From Aquilonibacter sp963703325 (GTDB taxonomy: Bacteria; Vulcanimicrobiota; Vulcanimicrobiia; Vulcanimicrobiales; Vulcanimicrobiaceae): a DNA stretch of 64,000 nucleotides. Shown piece by piece: positions 45,001 through 52,501 of this stretch. The stretch spans positions 2,232,001 through 2,296,000 of the forward strand of contig OY969805.1 in NCBI GenBank assembly GCA_963703325.1, given 5' to 3'. The notes under the pieces were generated by a model. The model was given only the letters and a program-made list of their open reading frames with translations, was not told the origin of the DNA and did not search any database. Every line of letters begins with the position of its first letter. The stretch's first letter is position 1. A program made the position numbers and the translations under genes.

Positions 45001-45348
45001 GCGTGGGTACGTAAGAATAAAGCCTACGCGCTCATCGTCATCACGTATCTCTTGCAGTGGTTGCCGTGGATGAAGTCCCCGCGTATCACCTTTGCCTACC
45101 ACTTTTACGTCGATATCCCGCTGATCTGTTTGTGCAATGCTATCGTGCTGCAACAGCTGTGGGCATGGGCCCAGCAGCGCGGTGACCGGACCAGCCGCTC
45201 CATAGCGCTCGGCGCTACGATTGCAGCCGTACTACTGATCGCAGGCGCGTTCGTGTTCTTCTATCCGATTCTCGCTGCGGTCCCCATCTCGTGGGAACAA
45301 TGGGATTGGCGGATGTGGTTCAAAACATGGATTGTTGGTCCGGGATAA
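42046..45348 (+). CDS. Double GT-C glycosyltransferase: DUF2029-like half plus protein-O-mannosyltransferase (GT39) half
   Basis: A very long polytopic protein, 1100 residues. Residues about 1-440 form a GT-C type membrane half: an early luminal Asp in DVTTFVAWTISLL, then FADYPPGYFY and NPATIMNSADWGQIDSV, as in mannosyltransferase-like proteins. A charged linker (about residues 445-475, AESEDEETETKPW) leads to a second GT-C half with the PMT catalytic DE pair near residue 515 (IFDEIYFARAAEEY), ENTHPPLTK and SRIGTPEGF. A non-membrane insert of about 100 residues (roughly 710-810) interrupts the second half. Possible role: transfer of sugars from a polyprenyl-phosphate carrier to exported proteins, fitting the polyprenyl synthase upstream. 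GTG start, 19 nt after it. Confidence 0.85.
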   Translation: MNARTNVQTSVWERTLPYALPLLLLGSLGLRLLFIGSTGFATDVTTFVAWTISLLDNGLSHFYAKTTFADYPPGYFYILAIFGHLWAPFRAMDPQYNLLRVAVKLPAVLADLGVGWLIYTIGRRFAAPAIALGAAAVYLLNPATIMNSADWGQIDSVAGGFALLGAYLLLKSDDTPIGTFSWAIPAAWVSLAYSLLIKPQAAVLIVLFLAFAFADTARRRDRLYATAAGILAAFVFSILLVLPFHPTANPIAALQWLLQRYEFGSSVYDYNTVNAFNLWAIFHPMWTKDNMLIPSWGPLQLPQYVWGITLVIASLGLVVWRYLQERTAAAFMEACAIALLAFFILSTRMHERYSFDAVLFCVACIPVARRYLWGAIVLTIVLFANQIYALQFLSVVTNHTPGIDSRDLWGPLNSFYASIAVGTFFALGYAYLGSAPDAASVPARAPKAAGAAAESEDEETETKPWFKRVRDYFTPREGLSIMTTLDYVAMSALGVVSFLLSFFRYWYPKDKIFDEIYFARAAEEYLKNMRIYENTHPPLTKLLVTLSVLLFGGLGHGDTSWGWRFLDVVFGAIVIMLLYAFAKRVTGSTLFASIAAFFLLCDGMHFVQSRIGTPEGFVVVFSLGAVYAFYRFWIASQVESRAHTVIPAWAYAAAAGASLVAGWIVVGVWDLIWTFAVKPASHLDPPSSIVVALYVALGVYLALRYWLFRGWFADGAQEYTFPDGSYALVEGPNRSLYAPDGGSIQGTSGKPRISVGNKSANRAGALVYSGEDFTLSYRADPSVTYDTPDGSATYAQNEIRADDRRERGSSATLWLVVFTIALGLLVSSKWYGVMGFGVSFVVLICVWLQRYVAAKKPALWGNPRGFRLDGALATILFISATVYALAWVPDLVRQSPDPNEIHNFNDVVNRQYTMFEYHDKLVATHPYSSKFWEWPLDYVPIAYYYHDGRADKNDPKGCCVEEITSIPNPILMWLGLIAVPIVAVLAWVRKNKAYALIVITYLLQWLPWMKSPRITFAYHFYVDIPLICLCNAIVLQQLWAWAQQRGDRTSRSIALGATIAAVLLIAGAFVFFYPILAAVPISWEQWDWRMWFKTWIVGPG

Positions 45349-45366
45349 CGAAAAGAAGGCAGTCGT

Positions 45367-46104
45367 ATGGGTCGTAAGTGGCAGAACATCAAGCTCGATA
45401 AAGGTAAGACCGACGCGCAGCGCGGCGCGCTCTTCACGCGGCTCAGCCGCGAGATCACCCTGTCCGCAAAATCAGGCTCGCCGGATCCCGAGTCCAATCA
45501 CCGGCTCAAGATCGCGGTCGAGAAGGCGCGCGAACACAACATGCCCTCCGATAACGTCAAGCGCGCAATTGCGCGTGCGAGCGGCGCGGGCGAAAAAGAG
45601 ATTGAGGAGCTGCGGTATGAGGGCTACGGCCCGCACGGTATGGCGGTCGTGATTGATGCCGCGACCGACAATCGCAATCGCACCGCGGGCGAGCTTCGCT
45701 TCATGTTTACCAAGCACGGAGGCCAATTGGGCGAAACGGGCACGGTCGGCTGGATGTTCGAGAGCGTCGGGGTCGTTGAAGTCGATCCGCAAGGCAAATC
45801 CGAGGATGCGCTGACCGAAGCGGTGCTCGTCGACGGCGTCGTCGACGTGGATTACGATGTGCATCGCGCGTACATCTATACCGAGCCGGCGCAGCTAGGC
45901 GCCACGCGCGAGGCGCTGCGAGCCGCTGGGCTCAAACTCGTCGATGTCTATCTCGGCATGCGTGCTAAACAAACGGTTGCGCCCGAGGGAAGCGAGCTGG
46001 CTGCTGCGCTCGCGTTCTTGGACCTGCTCGAGGATCACGAAGACGTGCAACACGTCTTCAATAACCTCGACGTAAATGAGGCAGCGCTGGAGGCGCTCAC
46101 CTGA
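45367..46104 (+). CDS. yebC: YebC/PmpR family regulatory protein
   Basis: 245 residues of the TACO1/YebC family, involved in translation of problematic stretches and reported as DNA-binding regulators. MGRKWQNIKLDKGKTDAQRG, KAREHNMPSDNVKRAI, and the central FMFTKHGGQLGETGTVGWMF are the conserved blocks. The gene lies 18 nt after the glycosyltransferase gene. Downstream PASTA gene may read from the same transcript. Confidence 0.95.
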   Translation: MGRKWQNIKLDKGKTDAQRGALFTRLSREITLSAKSGSPDPESNHRLKIAVEKAREHNMPSDNVKRAIARASGAGEKEIEELRYEGYGPHGMAVVIDAATDNRNRTAGELRFMFTKHGGQLGETGTVGWMFESVGVVEVDPQGKSEDALTEAVLVDGVVDVDYDVHRAYIYTEPAQLGATREALRAAGLKLVDVYLGMRAKQTVAPEGSELAAALAFLDLLEDHEDVQHVFNNLDVNEAALEALT

Positions 46105-46169
46105 ATCGGACGCGCGAGTGGAAAGAACTCGTCCAGCAATACATCCCGCATGATTGGATCTTTCCCATT

Positions 46170-47168
46170 GTGTTCGCCGCATTCGTCGGCGTCCTGGTGT
46201 GGTTCGGTCATGACATCTACGAGTTCTTACTACCGCCCGCCGACACGATAACCGTCCCGTCGTTCATCGGCCAAGCGTCCACGGATGCCAGCGCGGCCGC
46301 GGTGGCGATGCATCTCTCCGCTGTCGTCGTCGATCACGCAACCAGCGACCGCTATCCCAGGGGCGTGGTGATGAGCCAGCGTCCCGACGCCGGCACCACG
46401 GTGCGCGCCGGTCGTCAAGTCGATTTCGTGATCAGCGACGGTATCGTGACCCGCGTGATGCCCGACCTGCGTTATCAGTCGATGCGTGAAGTGCAGCTCG
46501 ACCTCTCGCGCGCCAAGCTCGCGCTCGGCACCGTGAGCTACGTGAAGAACGATCTCGTTCCCGGCGGCCACGTCGTCGATCAGGATCCGCAGCCACTGGT
46601 CAACGTGATCGAAGGTGAGAGCGTCAATTTGGTGGTGAGCAAAGGCGGCGCGTCGATCGTGCGCGTACCCACGTTCACTGGCCTCACGATCGACGACGCG
46701 CGCGATCTTGCGAGCAAGAGCGGCGTGAAGGTCGGACAAGTGGTGTGGACGCCGCTTGGTAAAGACGGGCCCAAGCATGGTATCGTCGCGCGCCAGTCGA
46801 TTCCGCCGAATACGAAGATCTCGTCGTTCGAACCGATCTCGCTACAGGTCAGCGCCGGACCCAACGAGTCCGGGTACGTCATTCGTCAGGTGCACGTGCT
46901 GGCGTCGATTCCTATCACGGGCGACGCGCAAGCCGATCAATCCGTCGCGGTCGTACTGCGCGTGCGAGATGCAACCGGCGAATACGATGCCTACCGCGCC
47001 TTCGCACAGCCGGGGCAAAAGCTGGATTTCACGGTCACCGCGGTCGGCACGTCGGTCGTGTCGCTCTTCGTCAACAACGCCCTAGTGGGCGAGACGCGGC
47101 TGGGCGACGAACCGGCCCGTATCTACGACGAGAAACCGACGCCCTCTCCCTCACCTGGAGGTCCATAG
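46170..47168 (+). CDS. Membrane-anchored PASTA-domain protein
   Basis: 332 residues: one N-terminal membrane helix (VFAAFVGVLVWFGHDIYEFLL), then three PASTA repeats at about residues 28-95 (VPSFIGQASTDASAAA), 96-160 (MPDLRYQSMREVQLDLSRA) and 165-232 (VPTFTGLTIDDARDLASKSG), and a C-terminal beta domain ending in a Pro/Ser tail. PASTA domains usually bind peptidoglycan fragments and often sit on Ser/Thr kinases; there is no kinase part here. The GTG start would leave a short cytosolic end; in-frame codons upstream (NRTREWKELVQQYIPHDWIF) look coding but begin with CTG at the yebC stop. Confidence 0.82.
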   Translation: MFAAFVGVLVWFGHDIYEFLLPPADTITVPSFIGQASTDASAAAVAMHLSAVVVDHATSDRYPRGVVMSQRPDAGTTVRAGRQVDFVISDGIVTRVMPDLRYQSMREVQLDLSRAKLALGTVSYVKNDLVPGGHVVDQDPQPLVNVIEGESVNLVVSKGGASIVRVPTFTGLTIDDARDLASKSGVKVGQVVWTPLGKDGPKHGIVARQSIPPNTKISSFEPISLQVSAGPNESGYVIRQVHVLASIPITGDAQADQSVAVVLRVRDATGEYDAYRAFAQPGQKLDFTVTAVGTSVVSLFVNNALVGETRLGDEPARIYDEKPTPSPSPGGP

Positions 47169-47824
47169 TGGTACGGATTGCGCCGTCGCTGCTGTCGGCG
47201 GATTTCGCGCACATCGCCGATCAGATCGCCGCGGTCGAGGCGGGCGGTGCCGATTACCTCCATCTCGACGTGATGGACGGCCGGTTTGTTCCGAACATTA
47301 CCTGGGGTCCGAAGATCATCGGCGACTTGCGCAAGCTCTCGAAGCTGACGTTCGACGCGCATTTGATGATTGTCGAACCGGAACGCTATGTGGAAGATTT
47401 TCGCGCAGCCGGCGCCGACATCATCACCTTTCACTATGAGGCGACGAACCACGCACAGCGGTTGCTCGCGCACGTTCGCTCGCTCGGGGCGAAGGCCGGC
47501 ATCGCGCTATGTCCGCAGACGCCGGTCGCGATGCTTCAAGACATCATCGAGGATTGCGACCTCGTGCTCATTATGAGCGTCAATCCGGGCTTCGGCGGCC
47601 AGCGCTTCATTCCACGCTCGTTCGAGAAGCTGCGCGAGGCACGCGAGCTCATCGCCAAACGCAATCCGCCGTGCATCCTCGAGGTCGACGGCGGTGTCGG
47701 CACGGAGAACATTCGCGGTGTGGTAGACGCGGGTGCGAATGCGGTCGTCATGGGGTCGAGTATCTTCGGAACGACCGATCCGGCGGCGACCGTGCGCGTC
47801 ATGCGCCGCCTTATCGGCGAATGA
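47168..47824 (+). CDS. rpe: Ribulose-phosphate 3-epimerase
   Basis: Interconverts ribulose-5-phosphate and xylulose-5-phosphate, completing the pentose-phosphate set otherwise encoded at 19-28 kb. 218 residues, usual length. Signature IAPSLLSADFAHI, the metal-binding LHLDVMDGRFVPN, FDAHLMI, MSVNPGFGGQRF and EVDGGVGTENI are all there. GTG start shares a base with the preceding stop. Confidence 0.96.
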   Translation: MVRIAPSLLSADFAHIADQIAAVEAGGADYLHLDVMDGRFVPNITWGPKIIGDLRKLSKLTFDAHLMIVEPERYVEDFRAAGADIITFHYEATNHAQRLLAHVRSLGAKAGIALCPQTPVAMLQDIIEDCDLVLIMSVNPGFGGQRFIPRSFEKLREARELIAKRNPPCILEVDGGVGTENIRGVVDAGANAVVMGSSIFGTTDPAATVRVMRRLIGE

Positions 47825-48811
47825 ATGAATGAAGACGAGCTGGTAGCGGCGATTGCCGCGCTGACCGGCGCCACGTCGCATGTGCTGGTCGGGATCGGTG
47901 ACGACGCTGCCGTCTGGCAGCCATCGCGTTCCCGCCGCAGCGTGATTTCGAGCGATGCGTCGATCGAGGACGTGCACTTTTCGCGCGCCTGGATGACCCC
48001 CGACCAAATCGGTTGGCGAGCGATGGCGGCAAATCTCAGCGATCTTGCCGCCATGGCAGCGCGTCCGCGCTTAGGCACCGTGTCGCTTGGTGTCTCGCCC
48101 GAGTGGGCGTCAGATGCGCTGCTCGAGTGCTACGGCGGAATCGCGCGGTGTGCGCGCGCGTTCGGCTTGGATATCGCTGGCGGCGATCTGACCCGCGCGC
48201 CGGTATTGACGATCGCGATCACGGTCATCGGTGAAGTCCGAGCAAGCAATTGCAAGACGCGCAGCGGTGCGCGGCCGGGTGACGTCTTTGCGGTGACCGG
48301 TGCGCTCGGTGCAAGCCGCGCGGGGCTTGACGTCGCGCGCGGGGCCGTGCAGCTTGACGACCGGCTTGCGGCAGCGGCACTAGCGGCGCATCGTACCCCG
48401 CAACCGCGCGTGGCAGCGGGGCGCTGGCTTGGAGCAAGCACGCACGTCCACGCGATGATGGATTGTTCCGACGGCCTTTCGACCGATCTCGCGCGCATGG
48501 CGCGCGCGAGCGGCGTGGGCGCGCGCATCGAGCGGGTTCCGGTTGCCGATGCGGCGGCGGCGGCCGCCGGTGCGCTCGGCATGAATCCGATGGCCTACGC
48601 CTTGGCCGGCGGCGAGGACTTCGAACTGCTGGTTGCGGTCGATGCTCGCGCCTTCGAGCACCTCTCGCGGCGCTTCCATGCGCGTTTCGGGCATCCGCTG
48701 GAGCGGCTCGGTGCGGCGCGGGCGGACGAGCGCGTGGTCATGGTGAACCAGGGGCGAGAAGAGCCGATTGCCCAAACCGGCTGGGATCACTTCTCGCAAA
48801 GTGACGTGTGA
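47825..48811 (+). CDS. thiL: Thiamine-monophosphate kinase
   Basis: ATP-dependent phosphorylation of thiamine phosphate to thiamine diphosphate, cofactor of transketolase encoded nearby. 328 residues. VGIGDDAAVWQP, SSDASIEDVHFSR, AANLSDLAAMAARP and the GGDLTRAP and MDCSDGLSTDLARMA segments are typical of ThiL. Starts at an ATG directly behind the rpe stop. Its last codons and stop (TGA 48809-48811) lie in the left arm of a 245-bp inverted repeat. Confidence 0.94.
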   Translation: MNEDELVAAIAALTGATSHVLVGIGDDAAVWQPSRSRRSVISSDASIEDVHFSRAWMTPDQIGWRAMAANLSDLAAMAARPRLGTVSLGVSPEWASDALLECYGGIARCARAFGLDIAGGDLTRAPVLTIAITVIGEVRASNCKTRSGARPGDVFAVTGALGASRAGLDVARGAVQLDDRLAAAALAAHRTPQPRVAAGRWLGASTHVHAMMDCSDGLSTDLARMARASGVGARIERVPVADAAAAAAGALGMNPMAYALAGGEDFELLVAVDARAFEHLSRRFHARFGHPLERLGAARADERVVMVNQGREEPIAQTGWDHFSQSDV

Positions 48812-49044
48812 CGCCCGGATGTACTGCGATGCTGACGGTTTTCGAGATGAGGGACAAGAAGCCATGAGCGACAAAAGCAGCGCTTTGCGAGCGAAGAGCG
48901 ACGAAGTTCATCGCTCGAAAACCGTCAGCCCTGCGGGTCGCGGGCAGCACGGGAGCAGCGACCGCTATGCTCCCTCCTCGCGCCTCGCCGGTCACTCCCG
49001 TGGTGCCCGCGACATCGCTGAACTTCCGGGCGTCACACGTCACT
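48800..49044. repeat. 245-bp inverted-repeat element (MITE-like)
   Basis: Perfect 20-bp terminal inverted repeats, AGTGACGTGTGACGCCCGGA (48800-48819) and its complement (49025-49044), bracket this gap. A second perfect 16-bp pair, GCTGACGGTTTTCGAG (48831-48846) and CTCGAAAACCGTCAGC (48914-48929), and smaller hairpins (GGGAGCA/TGCTCCC) are nested inside. No significant coding frame is seen. Such layout fits a miniature inverted-repeat transposable element or a REP-like cassette. The left arm supplies the stop codon of thiL. Confidence 0.65.
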
Positions 49045-49056
49045 AGGGAAGCAACT

Positions 49057-50010
49057 TTGTTCGACGACGACGTTCAATCGTTTCCGCTCATCGGCAGTAT
49101 TCAGAACAGCGTCGGGATGGGTTTTCTCGGCAATCAAGCAGCGTTTGCGATCGCGAATGCGCTTGGTGCCCGTCTCGTCCACGCGCCGTCGATGTTCTCC
49201 AGCGCCCCGAGCAGCGTCGCCGGACGTACCAGCACCATCGCCGACGTCAATCAATTTCGCCGCGACGTCGATTTCGTGATTCGAGCGCGGCCGGCGATCT
49301 TGCATATCGGGTTCTTGCCCAAGCCGATGCACGTCGACGTGGTCGCCTCGGCGTTACACGAATACAAGGGCGTCGTATTGCTCGATCCGGTGATCGGTGA
49401 ATACAAGAAGGGCTTGTTCGTTTCCGAAGAAACGGCGCGCGCGATTCGCGACCAGCTGGTGCCGCTTGCGCAAGTCGTGACGCCGAATCGTTTCGAAGCC
49501 GAAGTCCTCCTCGGCAACGGCGATCGTACGCTCACCGAGCACGCCTACCTCAACGGCGTTTTCGATCTTGGTCCCGAGGCGGTGATCATTACCTCGTTCT
49601 CGCGCGATCCGGAGAAACACCGCACGACCAGTCTATTCACGAACGGCTACTACTACCACCGCATCGACGGCCCGTTTTTCCCGCGCTATCCAGCGCACGG
49701 CGCGGGCGACGTGTTCGCAGCATCGGTGGCGGCGTTTATGGCGCTTGGCGGATCGCCGTTTGCGTCGGCGCTGCTCGGTACCGCGCTTACCTCGCGAGCC
49801 GTTGCGAATACGACCAACTACGCCGGCGCGAGCGTCGATCCAATCGCCGCGCTCGCGAAATGGAACCCGATGGGCTATCAGGTCGATGACGATCGCACGA
49901 TGCGCTTTTGCGAACGCTCCAACGTCGACACCGAAGCGATCAAGACGACGGCTGCCGATGGACCCCGCCTGAAATTCGCGCCGCCCAAACATAAAATCAT
50001 CTACGGATGA
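49057..50010 (+). CDS. Pyridoxal/pyridoxamine kinase-like PfkB-family sugar/vitamin kinase (PdxY-like)
   Basis: 317 residues from a TTG start (MFDDDVQSFPLIGSIQNSVG) preceded by AGGGAA 6 nt away; a longer frame from 48967 would read through the repeat element. LIGSIQNSVGMGFLGNQAAF matches the opening of PdxY/PdxK, and PVIGEYKKGLFVSEE, TPNRFEAEVLLG and the catalytic PAHGAGDVFAA are typical of the ribokinase-like fold. Probably salvages B6 vitamers to pyridoxal phosphate. ATGA overlap with the next gene. Confidence 0.82.
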   Translation: MFDDDVQSFPLIGSIQNSVGMGFLGNQAAFAIANALGARLVHAPSMFSSAPSSVAGRTSTIADVNQFRRDVDFVIRARPAILHIGFLPKPMHVDVVASALHEYKGVVLLDPVIGEYKKGLFVSEETARAIRDQLVPLAQVVTPNRFEAEVLLGNGDRTLTEHAYLNGVFDLGPEAVIITSFSRDPEKHRTTSLFTNGYYYHRIDGPFFPRYPAHGAGDVFAASVAAFMALGGSPFASALLGTALTSRAVANTTNYAGASVDPIAALAKWNPMGYQVDDDRTMRFCERSNVDTEAIKTTAADGPRLKFAPPKHKIIYG

Positions 50011-50435
50011 CGTCACACACCGTTCGCATTGGAGAAAGCGATCCGCGCGCGGAAATCCAAGTCGCGGGCTACGTCCATCCCGAGGTGGTCGAGCCCGAAG
50101 GCATGGATCTGCTCGACTGTTTCGTTCGCGCCGTAGCACCGCCGGTCGACGCGACGTTTCCAGTCTCGATCCGCGTCGACGAACTGCGCGCGCTAGGCAA
50201 CTACCTCGCGCAAATCAACTCGGGCAACGGCCCTGCGGGCAGCTTCGCCTTCGCCGGCGGCCTCTTCGAAATCTCATTCGCACCCAGCCGCCGAGGACCA
50301 GTTCTCTGCGCCGTAGGCCTGAAAAGCATCGAAGCGTCCCACGCTCGCCTCGAATACATGATCACGTTGGAACCCCAAGACATCACAAAGCTCCTCCAAG
50401 ACCTTGCCGCATTGGAACGAGCCACGGCTGACTAG
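50007..50435 (+). CDS. Conserved-looking cytosolic protein of unknown function
   Basis: 142 residues starting in the ATGA overlap with the pyridoxal-kinase-like gene. It is mixed alpha/beta without signal peptide: a strand-rich middle (FPVSIRVDELRALGNYLAQI and FEISFAPSRRGPVLCAVGLK) and a C-terminal helix (ITKLLQDLAALERA). The pattern distantly recalls small WapI-type immunity-like proteins, but I cannot assign it. Coupling suggests it is made together with the kinase. Confidence 0.6.
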   Translation: MTSHTVRIGESDPRAEIQVAGYVHPEVVEPEGMDLLDCFVRAVAPPVDATFPVSIRVDELRALGNYLAQINSGNGPAGSFAFAGGLFEISFAPSRRGPVLCAVGLKSIEASHARLEYMITLEPQDITKLLQDLAALERATAD

Positions 50436-50442
50436 CTCCAGC

Positions 50443-50595
50443 GAACTGGACTGAGCTTTCCTCGGAAGTCTCCAAGTTTTTGCACCTTGCCAGGATGGCA
50501 ACTTCCAAACTTCGTTCTGTGCAAAAACTGGCGAAGTAAAAAAGCCGCAGGATGCGGCTTTTTGAACGTCTTCCGAGGGAAGTTCAGTCCAGTTC
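50443..50595. repeat. Nested inverted-repeat structure between convergent genes
   Basis: Arms of 26 nt at 50443-50468 and 50570-50595 pair fully if two G-U pairs are allowed. Inside are an 11-bp pair AGTTTTTGCAC (50475-50485) / GTGCAAAAACT (50519-50529), a small hairpin TTGCC-AGGAT-GGCAA (50487-50501), and a terminator. The block fills the gap between the 142-residue gene and rpmB, so it may end transcription from both sides. Confidence 0.6.
50539..50563. terminator. Bidirectional intrinsic terminator
   Basis: Stem AAAAAGCCGCA / TGCGGCTTTTT with loop GGA; T-run on either strand. It serves the forward unit ending at 50435 and the minus-strand rpmB. Confidence 0.85.
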
Positions 50596-50606
50596 AGCTC
50601 AGCGCG

Positions 50607-50798
50607 TCAGACCGCGCGAGTGACCTTTTTCGAGCGCAGGCACTTCGCACAGACTCTCGCCGTCCGATGGGTGCCGCCAATATTGACCTTCACCGACTGC
50701 AAATTGGGCAGCCAGCGGCGTCGGGTCTTGTTCATCGCGTGGCTCACATTATTGCCGGCCATCGGGCCTTTGGAGCACACTTCGCAGCGCTTCGCCAT
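50607..50798 (-). CDS. rpmB: 50S ribosomal protein L28
   Basis: 63 residues from the ATG giving MAKRCEVCSKGPMAGNNVSH; AGAAAGGA lies upstream. Two CxxC pairs (CEVC and CAKC) make this the zinc-binding form of L28. The conserved HAMNKTRRRWLPNLQ block is intact. It is divergent from fakA, an arrangement seen in many Firmicutes-like genomes. Confidence 0.95.
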   Translation of the reverse strand: MAKRCEVCSKGPMAGNNVSHAMNKTRRRWLPNLQSVKVNIGGTHRTARVCAKCLRSKKVTRAV

Positions 50799-50910
50799 CG
50801 GGGTCGGGTCCTTTCTCTTGTCCCACCTACGGGACGAACTTACGGATGATACCATGGGCCCTGGGGCTTGACAAGGATTCCGGTGGCGGGGGCTCGCAGA
50901 CCGCTCCTCC

Positions 50911-52501
50911 GTGGACGTCACCAGCCTCGATGGCCGAGGCTATGCCAAGCTCCTCGCGGCCGGGACCTACTTTCTTAAGAAGTACCGAGGGGTCCTCAAC
51001 GATCTCAACGTGTTCCCGGTCCCCGACGGGGACACCGGCACGAACATGTACCTGACCGTCCGCTCGGCCATGCTCGAAGCCGGCAAGGTTCGCGGCAGCA
51101 ATCTGGCTGAGGTCGCTGCGGCCGCTGCCCAAGGCAGCCTGATGGGAGCGCGCGGGAATTCGGGGGTGATCATTTCGCAGATGCTTCGCGGCTTCGCCCA
51201 CCACGTGCGTCACCGCAGCGAGATCGACACCTTTGTGCTCGCCACGGCAATGCGCGAGGCGGTGGCCGCAGCGCGCCAGGCACTCCTTCGTCCGGTCGAG
51301 GGCACGATTCTCTCGGTCGCGGACGCCGCCGCCGAAGCTGCCTACCGGCTCGCGCTGCACGAGCGCGATTTCTATCGCCTCGGAACCGGGATCGTACGCG
51401 CGGCGAATGAGGCGCTCGACCGTACGCCGGAGCAACTGCCGGTGCTCAAGGAGGCCGGCGTCGTCGATTCCGGTGGTGCGGGCTTCGTCTATTTTATGGA
51501 AGGCATTCTGCGGTTTCTTCCGGAGTCGCGCACGCGCACGACGGCCTTTCCGCGACGCCCATTGAAGCAACGCGTCTTCACCGCTGCGCAAGCCGTCGGC
51601 GACAACAAGTTTTGCACCGAATTTTTGTTGCAAGATGCGACGTGTAGCGCGAACGAACTGCGCCATCTTCTCGAGCCGCGCGGTGAATCGCTGCTGGTTA
51701 TCGGAGCTCCGCCGACGATCAAAGTGCACATTCACACCGACAATCCCGATCGCGTGCAGGACATGGCCGCGCGGCATGGGCGTCTCACCCGTGTCAAAGT
51801 CGACAACATGGAGCGCCAGCATCAACTGCTCGTGGTTGAGCCGCCGCCGGTTGCGCGCTCGGTAGTTGCAGTCGTACCCGGTCCGGGTTTCGAACGCATT
51901 GTCCGCGAGCTCGGCGCCGAAGTCACGGTCAACGGCGAGCGCAATCCGAGCGTTCGCGACTTGTTGCTCGCAGTGAACAAGACCCTTGGCGACGACGTCT
52001 ATCTTTTCGTCAACGACAAGAACGTCGCGCTTGCCGCCAATGAGCTGAGTGGGAATGACCGGCAAACGCATACACGTGTTGCCGACGGGCGACATCGTCG
52101 AAGGTATTGCGGGACTATTTGCGCTGCGTTCGGCGGGCGAGCACGTACCGAGCGACGCTGCGATTATGGCGGCGGCACGCGGCGCCCATGGTGCGCAGCT
52201 CTTCCTAGCTGGGAAGGACTCGACGGTAAGCGGCGTTGCGGTCGAGCGGGGGAAGCCGGCGGGGGCGTTCGACGGCCGGTTGATCGCCGCCCCGACCCTG
52301 ACCGAGACCGCGGTCGAGGTGCTGCGTGAGATGGGGGCCGCCGGTGGGGGCCTCGTGACGCTCTACTACGGCGGCGCACAGCGGGAGAAGGATGCCCAAC
52401 GTCTGGGCGAAGAGCTGAGTGTCGCCTACGCGAATACCGATGTCGAATACTACTACGGCGGCATGAAAAACGCGGAGTACTGGATTTCACTCGATGAATA
52501 A
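50911..52501 (+). CDS. fakA: DhaL/DAK-domain fatty acid kinase subunit FakA (YloV-like), split by one extra base
   Basis: ATP-binding subunit that phosphorylates fatty acids carried by FakB. About 530 residues when joined. The DhaL domain opens with LNVFPVPDGDTGTNM and GARGNSGVIISQ; the middle domain has VDSGGAGFVYF; the C-terminal part has VKVHIHTDNPD. After NVALAANELSG the frame is lost; removing one base at 52051-52055 gives MTGKRIHVLPTGDIVEGIAGL, the known continuation, to TAA at 52501. GTG start (MDVTSLDGRGYAKLLAAG). The end overlaps plsX by 8 nt. Confidence 0.9.

Noticed and set aside
48967..49056. Longer start of the pyridoxal-kinase-like gene at 48967
   Set aside because: The added 30 residues read through the right part of the inverted-repeat element and do not resemble the family; the TTG at 49057 has a ribosome site.
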